This document shows positions 1 to 10,189 of a stretch of 64,000 nucleotides of DNA, piece after piece (positions within the stretch are counted from its first letter, which is position 1; every line of letters starts with the position of its first letter). The translations under genes were made by a program, and so were the position numbers. The stretch lies in the NCBI GenBank assembly GCA_015178975.1, contig WHVD01000025.1:372001-436000 (forward strand), given 5' to 3'. The notes under the pieces are model-generated. The model did not search any database. It saw only the letters and a program-made list of their open reading frames with translations, and had not been told where the DNA came from. Source of the DNA: Hysterangium stoloniferum (lineage: Eukaryota > Basidiomycota > Agaricomycetes > Hysterangiales > Hysterangiaceae).

Positions 1-2790
1 CATCTCCCTTGGCATGCTCTTCCCAGCAAGTGAGTTTCTGACTTTGTCCTCCTTGTCTGCCCCTCATGGCTCATCTCCCTTGGCATGCTCTTCCCAGGAT
101 GTGAGTTTCTGACTTTGTCCTCGTCTGCCCCTCAAGGCTCATCTCCCTTGGCGTGCTCTTCCCAGCAAGTGAGTTTCTGACTTTGTCCTCCTTGTCTGCC
201 CCTCATGGCTCATTTCCCTTGGCATGCTCTGCCCAGCTTGTGAGTTTCTGACTTTGTCCTCCTTGTCTGCCCCTCATGGCTCATATCCCTTGGCATGCTC
301 TTCCCAGCGAGTGAGTTTCTGACTTTGTCCTCCTTGTCTATCCCTCATGGCTCATCTCCCTTGGCATGCTCTTCCCAGTTTGTGAGTTTCTGACTTTGTC
401 CTCGTCTGCCCCTCATGGCTCATGTCCCTTGGCATGCTCTTCCCAGTTTGTGAGTTTCTGACTTTGTCCTCCTTGTCTATCCCTCATGGCTCATCTCCCT
501 TGGCATGCTCTTCCCAGGATGTGAGTTTCTGACTCTGTCCTCCTTGTCTGCCCTCCATGGCTCATCTCCCTTGGCGTGCTCTTCCCAGTTTGTGAGTTTC
601 TGACCTTGTCCTCCCTGTCTGCCCCTCATGGCTCATCTCCCTTGGCATGCTCTTCCCAGTTTGTGAGTTTCTGACTTTGTCCTCCTTGTCTGCCCCTTAT
701 GGCTCATCTCCCTTGGCATGCTCTTCCCAGCAAGTGAGTTTCTGACTTTGTCCTCCTTGTCTGCCCCTCATGGCTCATCTCCTTTGGCATGCTCTTCCCA
801 GTTTGTAAGTTTCTAACTTTGTCCTCCTTGTCTGCCCCTCATGGCTCCCTTGGCATGCTCCTCCCAGGATGTGAGTTTCTGACTTTGTCCTCCTTGTCTG
901 CCCCTCAAGGCTCATCTCCCTTGGCATGCTCTTCCCAGGATGTGAGTTTCTGACTTTGTCCTCCTTGTCTGCCCCTCATGGTTCATCTGCTTTCACATGC
1001 TCTTCCCAGCTTGTGAGTTTCTGACTTTGTCCTCCTTGTCTATCCCTCCTGGCTCATCTCACGTGGCATGCTCTTCCCAGGAAGTGAGTTTCTGACTTTG
1101 TCCTCCTTGTCTATCCCTCATGGCTCATCTCCCTTGGCATGCTCTTCTCAGTTTGTGAGTTTCTGACTTTGTCCTCGTCTGCCCCTCATGGCTCATCTCC
1201 CTTGGCATGCTCTTCCCAGCAAGTGAGTTTCTGACTTTGTCCTCCTTGTCTGCCCCTCATGGCTCATCTCCCTTGGCATGCTCTTCCCAGGATGTGAGTT
1301 TCTGACTTTGTCCTCGTCTGCCCCTCAAGGCTCATCTCCCTTGGCGTGCTCTTCCCAGCAAGTGAGTTTCTGACTTTGTCCTCCTTGTCTGCCCCTCATG
1401 GCTCATTTCCCTTGGCATGCTCTGCCCAGCTTGTGAGTTTCTGACTTTGTCCTCCTTGTCTGCCCCTCATGGCTCATATCCCTTGGCATGCTCTTCCCAG
1501 CGAGTGAGTTTCTGACTTTGTCCTCCTTGTCTATCCCTCCTGGCTCATCTCACGTGGCATGCTCTTCCCAGGAAGTGAGTTTCTGACTTTGTCCTCCTTG
1601 TCTATCCCTCATGGCTCATCTCCCTTGGCATGCTCTTCTCAGTTTGTGAGTTTCTGACTTTGTCCTCGTCTGCCCCTCATGGCTCATCTCCCTTGGCATG
1701 CTCTTCCCAGCAAGTGAGTTTCTGACTTTGTCCTCCTTGTCTGCCCCTCATGGCTCATCTCCCTTGGCATGCTCTTCCCAGGATGTGAGTTTCTGACTTT
1801 GTCCTCCTTGTCTGCCCCTCAAGGCTCATCTCCCTTGGCATGCTCTTCCCAGCAAGTGAGTTTCTGACTTTGTCCTCCTTGTCTGCCCCTCATGGCTCAT
1901 TTCCCTTGGCATGCTCTTCCCAGCAAGTGAGTTTCTGACTTTGTCCTCCTTGTCTGCCCCTCATGGCGCATTTCCCTTGGCATGCTCTTCCCAGCTTGTG
2001 AGTTTCTGACTTTGTCCTCCTTATCTGCCCCTCATGGCTCATCTCCCTTGGCATGCTCTTCCCAGGAAGTGAGTTTCTGACTTTGTCCTCCTTGTCTATC
2101 CCTCATGGCTCATCTCCCTTGGCATGCTCTTCCCAGGATGTGAGTTTCTGACTTTGTCCTCCTTGTCTATCCCTCATGGCTCATCTCCTTTGGCATGCTC
2201 TTCCCAGGATGTGAGTTTCTGACTTTGTCCTCCTTGTCTGCCCCTCATGGCTCATATCCCTTGGCATGCTCTTCCCAGTTTGTGAGTTTCTGACTTTGTC
2301 CTCCTTGTCTGCTCCTCATGGCTCATCTCCCTTGGCATGCTCTTCCCAGTTTGTGAGTTTCTGACTTTGTCCTCCTTGTCTGCCCCTCATGGCTCATCTC
2401 CTTTGGCATGCTCTTCCCAGCAAGTGAGTTTCTGACTTTGTCCTTCTTGTCTATCCCTCATGGCTCACCTCCCTTGGCATGCTCTTCCCAGCAAGTGAGT
2501 TTCTGACTTTGTCCTTCTTGTCTATCCCTCATGGCTCATCTCCCTTGGCATGCTCTTCCCAGGATGTGAGTTTCTGACTTTGTCCTCCTTGTCTGCCCCT
2601 CATGGCTCATATCCCTTGGCATGCTCTTCCCAGTTTGTGAATTTCTGACTTTGTCCTCCTTGTCTGCCCCTCATGGCTCATCTCCTTTGGCATGCTCTTC
2701 CCAGCAAGTGAGTTTGTGACTTTGTCCTCCTTGTCTGCCCCTCATGGCTCATTTCCCTTGGAATGCTCTTTCCAGGATGTGAGTTTTTTA
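1..2790 (+). repeat. 40-unit array of intron-like 71-bp repeats separated by variable 3-nt segments
   Basis: Forty units of 71 bp (some 68 bp, lacking three bases in the CCTCCTTGTC stretch). Read on the + strand, each unit has a donor GTGAGT, a pyrimidine-rich body, a branch-like CTCAT about 24 nt before the acceptor, and an acceptor CTCTTCCCAG. Exactly three bases lie between each acceptor AG and the next GTGAG. They begin at 27, 98, 166, 237, 308 and so on to 2776. Only six triplets occur: CAA, GAT, CTT, CGA, TTT and GAA. The 65-68-nt intervals are normal fungal intron length. The array touches the window edge, so its start is unknown. It could be a minisatellite with chance splice motifs, or a real tandem-intron/microexon array. 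The repeat itself is certain; the splicing is inference. Confidence 0.95.
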
Positions 2791-3151
2791 TTTTTCTTCT
2801 CTCTGTTTCCGGCTTCTCTTCCTGGGTGTGGTGTGATCTCCCTATATTTTGGAATTGTTCCTATTTTCTGTTTTTCTTTTGTTCTTTTCTTTTATTGATA
2901 ATTGTGTTGTTCTTATTCTTTTATTCCCTCAGGATTACTACTCCCAACAATGCTTTTTCTCCATCTTGACACATCCAAGATATGAGGTGTGATAAACTTT
3001 GTGAATATATAGCTAATGGTTACCATTGGTTTATTTAACCTCTCAGTCATGTTCTGGCTTTCCCCAATGCAAGGTTGTCTGGCTTAGCATTGGTACTTTG
3101 CACTTACTTGTTCAACTTGTTGCACCCTTTAACACATAATTCTTAGCTGCC

Positions 3152-3434
3152 ATGGTCATCAGTTGCCATTTGCTTGATGCTCCACCAAATTTGGATTTTC
3201 AGAAGACTGTTAAGTCTTATATGGCTTCCTCAGCTAGGACCTCCTTGGTAGATGATGTGAAGAAAGTATATCAGCAAGCAATTTCTTGTGGTAATGGAGA
3301 CAGTGATGTGGTCTTTGATATAATGAAGAAGAATGTCCCAGGTATTTTTCTTCCCCTTTGATGATCTGCTAGTGATGATACTTACTTGACCACTTGTGGT
3401 TGTTGTAGATTTTGCCATTTCTAGTCAGTATTAG
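3152..3434 (+). CDS. candidate 3' terminal exons downstream of the intron-like array; unrecognised protein
   Basis: An exon beginning after the acceptor TTCTTAG (about 3146) is open through an ATG at 3152 to 3341. It is followed by GTATTT (3342) and an acceptor TTGTAG ending at 3408, with a TTGAC branch-like site between. Joining 3341 to 3409 keeps frame and ends at TAG 3432-3434, giving 71 codons from the ATG. Part of the protein reads FQKTVKSYMASSARTSLVDD, and it has a mixed, soluble composition. I do not recognise the family. Because acceptor sequence lies just upstream of the ATG, the frame could continue from earlier exons, possibly from the array. It could also be a chance frame in a degraded repeat. 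Confidence 0.35.
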
Positions 3435-3589
3435 CTCTCATTTGTGCATTATGTTATGGAAGACCAGGGGAGTAATTTGCTGCCCGTGTACATAAATGTT
3501 GCATGGTGTGTAACAAATGTTCATGGTTTGAATACATCTGTCTCTGTATCTTGCAGATACATAACCAATTGACCTCATTTGGTTTTATA

Positions 3590-3830
3590 ATTAAGATAAA
3601 ATACAATAAATGAAAATAAAATGTTTAAAAAAATTAAATACATTAAATTGAAATAAAATACAGTAAATGAAAATAAAATGCTTGGAACTAAAATAAAATC
3701 GGAAAAATCCAAATAAAATAAAATAAATCCAAATAAAATGTTTAAAAATAGAATAAAATAAATGAAAATAAAATGCAATAAATTAAAATAAAATAAAATA
3801 TATCAAAATACAATACAATATATCAATGTT
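3590..3830. repeat. AT-rich short-period array (AAATAAAATG-like)
   Basis: Runs of AATAAAAT and AATGAAAATAAAATG variants on the + strand. Inverted forms (ATTTTATTTTGATTTA) occur at 54670-54830, 57960-58195, 60130-60550 and 62650-62895, where the block is one module of the satellite unit. Confidence 0.9.
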
Positions 3831-4890
3831 CAATCCATGCTCTATTAAGGTTTCTTCAATGCCCATCAATTCTCAGTCAATGCTGTATCAATACTGTATC
3901 AATTGTAAATCAATTCCAGTAGAATCAACTCAATTTCTACTCAGAACTGTACTGTTACTTCTTCTGAAACCATTGCTTTTTTGAAACCATTACTCCTTTT
4001 GAAACCATTGCTCCTTTTGAAACTGTTGCTCCTTTTGTACACATTGTTCCTTTTGAAACCATTGTTCCATTTGTGATATTTCTTTCCATCTTTTGTAATG
4101 CCTTTTCCAATGGTTTCTGTTCTTTAACCAGTTTCCATTCTTACACTTTTGTAACCATTGTTCCTTTTGTAACCATTGTTCCTTTTGTAACCATTGTTCC
4201 TTTTGTAACCATTGTCTTCCTTTTGTAACCATTGTTCCTTTTGTAACCATTGTTCCTTTTGTAACCATTGTTCCTTTTGTAACCATTGTTCCTTTTGTAA
4301 CTGTTATTTCCATTCTCTAAACAGTTTCCATTCTTTCCACAGTTTCCATTCTTTCCACAGTTTCCATTCTTTCCACAGTTTCTGTTCTTTACACAGTTTC
4401 TGTTCTTTACACAGTTTCTGTTCTTTACACAGTTTCTGTTCTTTACACAGTTTCTGTTCTTTACACAGTTTCCACATTTTTTGTTCTCTAAACACTTTCC
4501 ATTCTTTTACATGGTTTCCACGTTTTCTGTCCTCTGAACACTTTCTGTTGTCTGAACACCTTCCATTCTACAAACACTTTCTGTTGTCTGAACACCTTCC
4601 ATTCCCCAAACACTTTCCATTCTCTGAACACTTTCTGTTCTCTGAACACTTTCTGTTCTCTGAACACTTTCTGTTCTCTGAACACTTTCTGTTCTCTGAA
4701 CACTTTCTGTTCTCTGAACACTTTCTGTTCTCTGAACACTTTCTGTTCAAACAATGAGTCTCAGAAATACTTAAAAGTTGTCAATGCAGGGGGGTTTGGG
4801 GGGCAAAGCCCCCCAACAAGCTGGAGCCTGCAGCGAAGTTGTGGGGCTGGTCACGAAGCGACCACCCCACAGCATAGCAAGGGTTCCTAA
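3830..4890 (-). repeat. inverted, CpG-depleted copy of the modular satellite unit
   Basis: Read on the minus strand this has the same module order as the right-hand units. The conserved header (about 4890-4760) comes first, then 18-bp arrays (4755-3960; CAGAGAACAGAAAGTGTT type, then CTGTGTAAAG type, then GGTTACAAAAGGAACAAT type). A tail of related CATTGATACAG/GAATTGAT words follows (3960-3830), and then the AT-rich block. The equivalent right-hand array at 53400 has AACGGAAAGTG where this copy has AACAGAAAGTG, which is a CpG to CpA change. Confidence 0.85.
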
Positions 4891-5079
4891 GCTTGTCATC
4901 ATATAAGTTAATGCACACCAGTGGGTCTGTGGACATCATTGCTAAGTCATAAAATAGAAGCACCTGTGAGCGAAGTGAGCAGTATGTTCCCATGGTCTGA
5001 TCTGTGAGTGAAGCGAGCCTTAGCTTTCCCACAGTGTTATGGTCACAGATGTTGTGCCTGTCACTGGTTGTTTCTCAAT

Positions 5080-6130
5080 TGTGCTCCTCTCTTTGTGTGT
5101 GTACCATTTCCTGCTCTCTCCATCCGAGTGTGTGTACCATTTCCTTCTCTCTTCGTCCTCTTCTGATCGTCCTCCTCTTTCTTTCCTCCAGTGAGTGCAT
5201 GTACCTTTCCTTCTCTCTTTGTCCTCCTCTGATCAGCCTCCTCTCCCTTTCCTCCAATTAGTGCATGTACTGTTTCCTTCTCTCTTCATCCTCCTCTGAT
5301 TGGCCTCCTAGCTTTCCTCCAGTCGGTGCATGTACCATTTCCTTCTCTCTTCATCCTCTTCTGATCATCCTCCTCTCTCTTTCCTCCAGTCGGTGCGTGT
5401 ACCGTTTCCTTCTCTCTTCATCCTCCCCTCTCTTTCCTCCAGCAAGTGCATGTACCATTTCATTCTCTCTTCATCCTCCTCTCTCTTTCCTCCAATCGGT
5501 GCGTGTACTGTTTCCTTCTCTCTTCGTCCTCCTCTGATTGGCCTCCTAGCTTTCCTCCAGTCGGTGCGTTGTAAGACTAGTATCTGCTGCAGGTGCAGAC
5601 AGACACTAGAATGAGTGATGGGGAATAAAACCACTACTGTATTATAATCCACATGTACAGAATATATACAAGTGGAGAACAATGGGGATGAGAACAATAG
5701 GAGTGAGAACAATGGGAGTGGAACAATGGGATATGGTGAACAATGGGATCAAATATTACCAAATCACAGTGTAGGGAGTGCCACTCCCTTACAGTGTGTA
5801 CCATGTCCTTCTCTCTTCATCCTCCTCTGATCATCCTCTCTTTTCTCCAGGAGGTGCATGTACCCTGTTTTTCTCTCTTCATCCTCCTCTCTCTTTTCTG
5901 CAGCTGGTGCATGTACCATCTCCTACTCTGTTCGTCCTTCTCTGATTGGCCTCCATTCTCTTTCCTCCAGTTGGTGTGTGTACCATTTCCTTCTCTTTTT
6001 GTCCTCCTCTGATCATCCTCCTCTCTCTTTCCTTCAGGTGGTGCATGTACCCTTTCTTTTCTCTTCATCCTCTGATTGGCCTCCTCTCTTTCCTGCAGAC
6101 AGCAGCATGTGTACCTGTTCCTTCTCTCTC
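5080..6130 (+). repeat. second array of intron-like 60-68-bp units with 3-nt variable segments
   Basis: Roughly a dozen degenerate units. Each reads GTGCATGTACC, then TTCCTTCTCTCTTC, then CTGAT (a fungal branch-site match), then a pyrimidine tract ending TTTCCTCCAG, then three bases, then GTGCATG or GTGCGTG again. Triplets seen include TGA, TTA, TCG, CAA, GAG, CTG, TTG and GTG. Several units have CCAA in place of CCAG, so the copy looks decayed. It is interrupted by an insertion at 5570-5793. The same repeat lies on the other strand at 54930-55645. Confidence 0.85.
5570..5793. mobile_element. 224-bp insertion with TGTAAG...CTTACA ends inside the second array
   Basis: This non-array sequence interrupts a repeat unit exactly after TCGGTGCGT, and the array resumes with GTGTGTACC. 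The ends TGTAAG and CTTACA are inverted. The flanking GTGCGT and GTGTGT form a near-perfect 6-bp duplication differing by one CpG transition. Inside are short repeats of the GAACAATGGGA type and a terminal palindrome (TAGGGAGTG/CACTCCCTTA). The first 46 bp recur inverted at 10137-10182. It could be a solo LTR or a MITE; no coding sequence is visible. Confidence 0.6.
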
Positions 6131-6149
6131 TGTACTACTCTGATTGGCC

Positions 6150-6690
6150 AGGCACGATGTGGCAACAACGCACTGGGCCGTTCAGGTGCGCATTCACAAA
6201 CGCAGCAAGCACGTGGGTGCTGGCAGGCACGATGAGCCTTCATGTGCCACCTCACTCACACCATGTGACCAGGCACATATGTCATGAGCCTGTGTGTGGC
6301 CAATAGACTTACATGTAACAATATTCAGTCATTGCTCACACTGGCAGTGCTGGCGGGCACAATGCACCCTCCCGCACTGCCTCACTTGCAACGTACCCTC
6401 CCGCACCACTTCACTTGCATTGTGCCCTCCTGTGCTGCCTCACTCGCATTGTGCCCTCCCATGCCACTTCACTCGCATTGCTGGCACATTAAATTATGAA
6501 TGCACACATTTGGGCATTCTGCGAGGATGCTGGCAGGTGTGGCAGCCCCTCACTTATGTTGCATGACCCAACACATTACATGTGTGTGTGTGGGGGTCTG
6601 TCACGTCTGTCAATGTGCGTGCGAGTGGGGCAGCAATGAACCTGTGTATTATTACCTAACTCTAAGGGGTGGCTGTAGTTCCTAAAAACA
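6150..6690. repeat. degenerate CACTCGCATTGTGCCCTCC-type repeats
   Basis: Irregular repeats of about 30 bp built on CCCTCCCGCACTGCCTCACT and CACTCGCATTG. No coherent gene is visible. Similar GTCACAAACATGCAC and GACTGGGTGCATTATG words recur at 9340-9500 and 9950-10140, so these are parts of one degraded repeat family. Confidence 0.6.
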
Positions 6691-6899
6691 ATTACAATAA
6701 ATTTCAGAATTGTGGGAAATGGAGAAAAATGCCAGTCAATTAAATAAAATACCAATAAACCTGTAAATCCACTAATCCAATAAAATTCCAGTAAATTCAG
6801 TTAAATAACATTGTTAAACTGTTCTATTCCTGACCATTCTGTTACATCCTTTGTGGACTGTTATTCCATCCTCATTGATATTTTGAAAAGATAAATAAA

Positions 6900-8790
6900 T
6901 GTATAGCACCCAGTGTAATTGCCAGAGGCTTGGGATACTAAGAGTTATTATTCCATAAGCTTCTACAAATGAGAGGGGGAATCAAAATGGGCATTCTGAG
7001 TCAATATTTAAACTGAAGGGTAGTAGTCTACAAGATCAGGTTTTACACCAATGTAAATGGAAATATGGAGGACTGAGAATGGAGATTTTATATTAACAGA
7101 ACACAGGAAATTAGGAAAATGGAACAGTGGATCAAGAAAAGGAATACAAGACCATAGAAAAAAAGATCAATACTCTGAGGTGGCAAATGATGTGGTGAAG
7201 TGATGCTAGGAATAATGGAATGCCATCAGAAGGGAATGGAATGGAGTGGCTAGAAAATGAAGTCATTACCTAGGTGTGTTGTTAATATATTGTTATTAGT
7301 AATATTAATGTTAGGATATTAGAGATAGTATAGGTTGAAAGCACACATTGGGGCCTGAATGATGTGGTTCCTAACAGGTAGGTTCTAACTCAATATTTGA
7401 ACTGGATATTAGTAGAATATAAGACAATAATTTATACTAGAAAATTTAATGACAGACAGATGAGTAGAAGGGAAGAGAAGTGGGGTATGAGTATGATTGA
7501 GAATAAATGGGAAGCTGGAATGTGCAGAAGCCCTCAATATGACATAGTCATGGAAGGTAATATAAATGTTATGTGATCAAGTATTGAGACACTATCAACA
7601 AAGATACCACAATCAAGGAACCAATGTCAGGATGCTGGATGAATAATGATTGTGGAAGGATATTTGGAGCCTGAAATAGTACCTATCACAATAAAATAAA
7701 ACTATAATTAATACAAATATCTCACAGAGTACTTTGAGTGAAAATTAGAGTTGTGGCATTCATTTGAATAACAACTATTCCAACTCTGGAACAATTGTTG
7801 TTCAGGTTGGCTCAGGTAATATAACTATGAATAAGTCAGAGGTCAATCACTAAAATAGTATTGGCATCTGCACTCGCACAGGTACAGTTTTATGTTGATG
7901 CTTCAAGGAGAATAAGTTGAGGAAGAATGAAAATACTATTCCAAGACAGATATGACTGCTGATGTAGTGTTTAAAGATATTATTAGAACAATACTTTAAA
8001 ACAAATGAAGGTACAATATTATTCCATCAGCTTCTAAACATGAGATGGGTATTCTAAATGGGTACCTGAGTCAATATTCAAACTGAAAGGTAGTAGATGG
8101 GGTTTTATAAAGCACAGAGCTGAAAATGGAGATTTGATATTAACAGAACAAAGGAAATTGGGAAACAAAACAGGGTATTAAGAAAGGAATACAATGCAAC
8201 AGAAAAAAGATAAATATTATGAGGTGGCAAATCATATGGTAAAGTGATGCAAGGAATAATGGAATGTCATTAAAACAGAACTGAGATAGAGTGGCTGGAA
8301 AAGGAAATCATTAAGTGGGTGTGTTGTTGGGTATCACAATGCCAGAGGACAGTATATGTAGGTTGAAAATACACATAGGGGCCTGAACAATGTGGTTCTT
8401 AACCCAAAGGTTCTAAATCAATGTTTGAACTGGAGATTAGTAGAATACAAGACAATAATTTATACTAAAAGATTCAATGACAGACATGAGTGGAATGGAA
8501 GGAAAGTGGGGTATGAAGAGAAACAAATTGAGGAAGAATGAAAACACTATTCCAAGCCAAATATGTAGTATTTAAGAATGTTATTACTGATCCATGAGTA
8601 AGTATTCAGCAAGGTTCCAAAAGGAGACTGACTTACATTTTTTAGGTTCAGTGAATTTACAAAAGTATATAATATATATAATTCTGAATAATGTAAACAT
8701 TAATCACTAAATAAGTCTCTGAATGAGAATAAATGGAAAGCTGGAATGTACAGAAGTGGTCACAGAAGGTAATACAAAGGTTATGTGATC
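6900..8790. repeat. diverged tandem duplication of about 0.65 kb, almost free of CpG
   Basis: The stretch 6940-7560 is similar to 8018-8560 in the same order. Shared words include TTATTCCATmAGCTTCTA, CTGAGTCAATATT and GATATTAACAGAACA. Further shared pieces such as AATACTATTCCAAGACA lie around 7930 and 8800. CpG dinucleotides are nearly absent across roughly 2 kb. No conserved protein is recognisable, so it is probably a decayed transposon. Confidence 0.65.
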
Positions 8791-8818
8791 AAGTATTTGA
8801 AAATACTATTCCAAGACA

Positions 8819-9040
8819 CACTGCTGGGGTGAACCACTTTTGGAGCACTACAAAATCCTTTGCAGGGATGTCAAATTTTGTTAGAATTTAAGAAATGGAT
8901 TTTGTGCACATGCAAGATTCTATTAATTTCCTTATAAAGAAATCAATTTGAAATTTTGTGGCAAACAAAATCCATTTCTTAAATTTCACCTCACTGAGAA
9001 GGATTTTGAGTGTCTCCTACAGGGGATCAGCCCAGCAGTG
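8819..9040. mobile_element. CACTA-like foldback MITE with 3-bp TSD
   Basis: The 222-bp element starts CACTGCTGGGGTGA and ends in its inverted match (TCAGCCCAGCAGTG). Much of the rest is also an imperfect inverted repeat (AAATTTAAGAAATGGATTTTG and its complement). It is flanked by ACA on both sides (8816-8818 and 9041-9043). An empty-site paralogue in the neighbouring duplication near 7945 reads CCAAGACAGATATGACTGC without the insert. CACTG termini and a 3-bp TSD fit the CACTA superfamily. It has no coding capacity. Confidence 0.75.
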
Positions 9041-9059
9041 ACAGATATAACTGCTGATG

Positions 9060-9340
9060 TAATGTTTAAACATTATTATTGATTCACCAGGTCGCGAAGT
9101 GACCGAGTAAAGTTGTGGGGTGGTAGCATGGTGGGGGCTTGCCCCCCACAGGTCACAGCCTTGTATATGTTAATTCTCCTTGGTGGGTCCATGGGTATTG
9201 TTGCTGAGTCATAAAATAGAAGCACTGTGAATGAAGTGAGCCTTAGTTTCCCACGGTCTGTATCTGTGAGTGAAGTGAGCCTTAGTCTTCCCATGGTGTG
9301 TATTTGCGAGCGAAGCGAGCCTGCTTTCCCACACCCACAA
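9060..9340 (-). repeat. degenerate satellite-header fragment with GAGCGAAGCGAGC motifs
   Basis: Contains GGTCGCGAAGTGACC and AGTTGTGGGG, matching the hairpin part of the satellite headers. It then has three variants of TGTGAGTGAAGTGAGCCTTAG, also present at 4965-5025 beside the left satellite copy. No gene is visible. Confidence 0.6.
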
Positions 9341-9544
9341 TGGCACACCAGTTACATGCGCATTGCTGTCATGTGCGTGACACACCATTCATGCGTATTT
9401 GTGATTTAATGCACCCAGTTGTGCAATGCACTGCTTCATTCATGTCATTCATGTCGCACGACTGGGTGCATTATGTCACAAACATGCACACAACATGCCA
9501 GCACCCATTCTGTTAGTTTGAGTAATGCTAGCAGTGCTTCCCAG

Positions 9545-9615
9545 GGTCAGGTGGTGTAATGGTTAACACCCCTGCTATATATGCAGAAGCCCTGGGTTCA
9601 ATCCCCAGTCTGGCC
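9545..9615 (+). other. tRNA-like sequence inside the left TRIM LTR
   Basis: The 71 nt fold as a tRNA: a 7-bp acceptor stem (GGTCAGG with TCTGGCC, two wobbles), a D stem GTGT/ACAC, an anticodon stem CCTGC/GCAGA (4 of 5 pairs), and a T arm CTGGG-TTCAATC-CCCAG. The A box (TGGTGTAATGG) and B box (GGTTCAATCCC) match Pol III promoter consensus. The anticodon loop TATATAT lacks the universal T33, so it is probably not a working tRNA. An identical copy lies at 9828-9898. Confidence 0.75.
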
Positions 9616-9827
9616 ATTCATTATCTACACTTTTAACAGGTTATGGGCCCCGCTGTGTGCTATAGGGCATGGTTCCTGTGTGTAGAGTGAACAGCTATAT
9701 TTGTGTGTGGTATAGTGGACAAGTCTGGACAAAAGAGCCAGAGAGGACCTATATCTGCTTATAGTATAGTTGAGTGCTAGCATTAAGGGAGTGTGTTAGT
9801 TTGAGTAATGCTAGCAGTGCTTCCCAG

Positions 9828-9898
9828 GGTCAGGTGGTGTAATGGTTAACACCCCTGCTATATATGCAGAAGCCCTGGGTTCAATCCCCAGTCTGGCC
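9828..9898 (+). other. tRNA-like sequence inside the right TRIM LTR
   Basis: Identical to the copy 283 bp upstream, with the same A and B boxes and the same atypical anticodon loop. It lies at the same offset in the second 128-bp terminal repeat. Confidence 0.75.
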
Positions 9899-10189
9899 AT
9901 TCATTATCTACACTTTTAACACATTCATGTGTGTGTAGGGGTCCATGGGTGCCAGACGTGGACTTACACACCACCTCACTCGCGTCACGCAATGGGATGT
10001 GTTACCTCACGAACATGCGCACACAAACACAATGTGCCATGCGTGACACATCATTCATGTGACGTAATGCGCTCAGTCGCGTGACTCGATGCATTATGTC
10101 ACAAACGTCACATGACTGGGCATGGGGGTATGTGGCTCATTCTAGTGTCTGTCTGCACCTGCAGCAGATACTAGTCTTACATTCCCTCA

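Larger units (their letters stand above)
9511..9921. mobile_element. TRIM-type miniature LTR retrotransposon with tRNA-like LTRs
   Basis: Two identical 128-bp direct repeats (9511-9638 and 9794-9921) begin TGTTAG and end TTTTAACA. They enclose a 155-bp non-coding interior that ends in a purine-rich stretch (TTAAGGGAGTG). The whole element is flanked by CATTC on both sides (9506-9510 and 9922-9926). This is the structure of a terminal-repeat retrotransposon in miniature. Identical LTRs indicate recent insertion. No canonical primer-binding site (TGG...) follows the first LTR; the interior starts GGTTATGGGCC. It is non-autonomous and would need pol from another element. Confidence 0.85.

Noticed and set aside
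1..2790. CRISPR array
   Set aside because: Regular repeats, but the variable part is 3 nt, not a spacer, and the genome is eukaryotic with no cas genes.
3990..4757. Histidine/cysteine-rich proteins on both strands (HSFCNHCSF, KVFREQ repeats)
   Set aside because: Opposite-strand frames of the same 18-bp satellite; no coding evidence.
9545..9615. Functional tRNA gene
   Set aside because: The cloverleaf is good, but base 33 is A, the anticodon stem has a mismatch, and the sequence is part of a mobile LTR.
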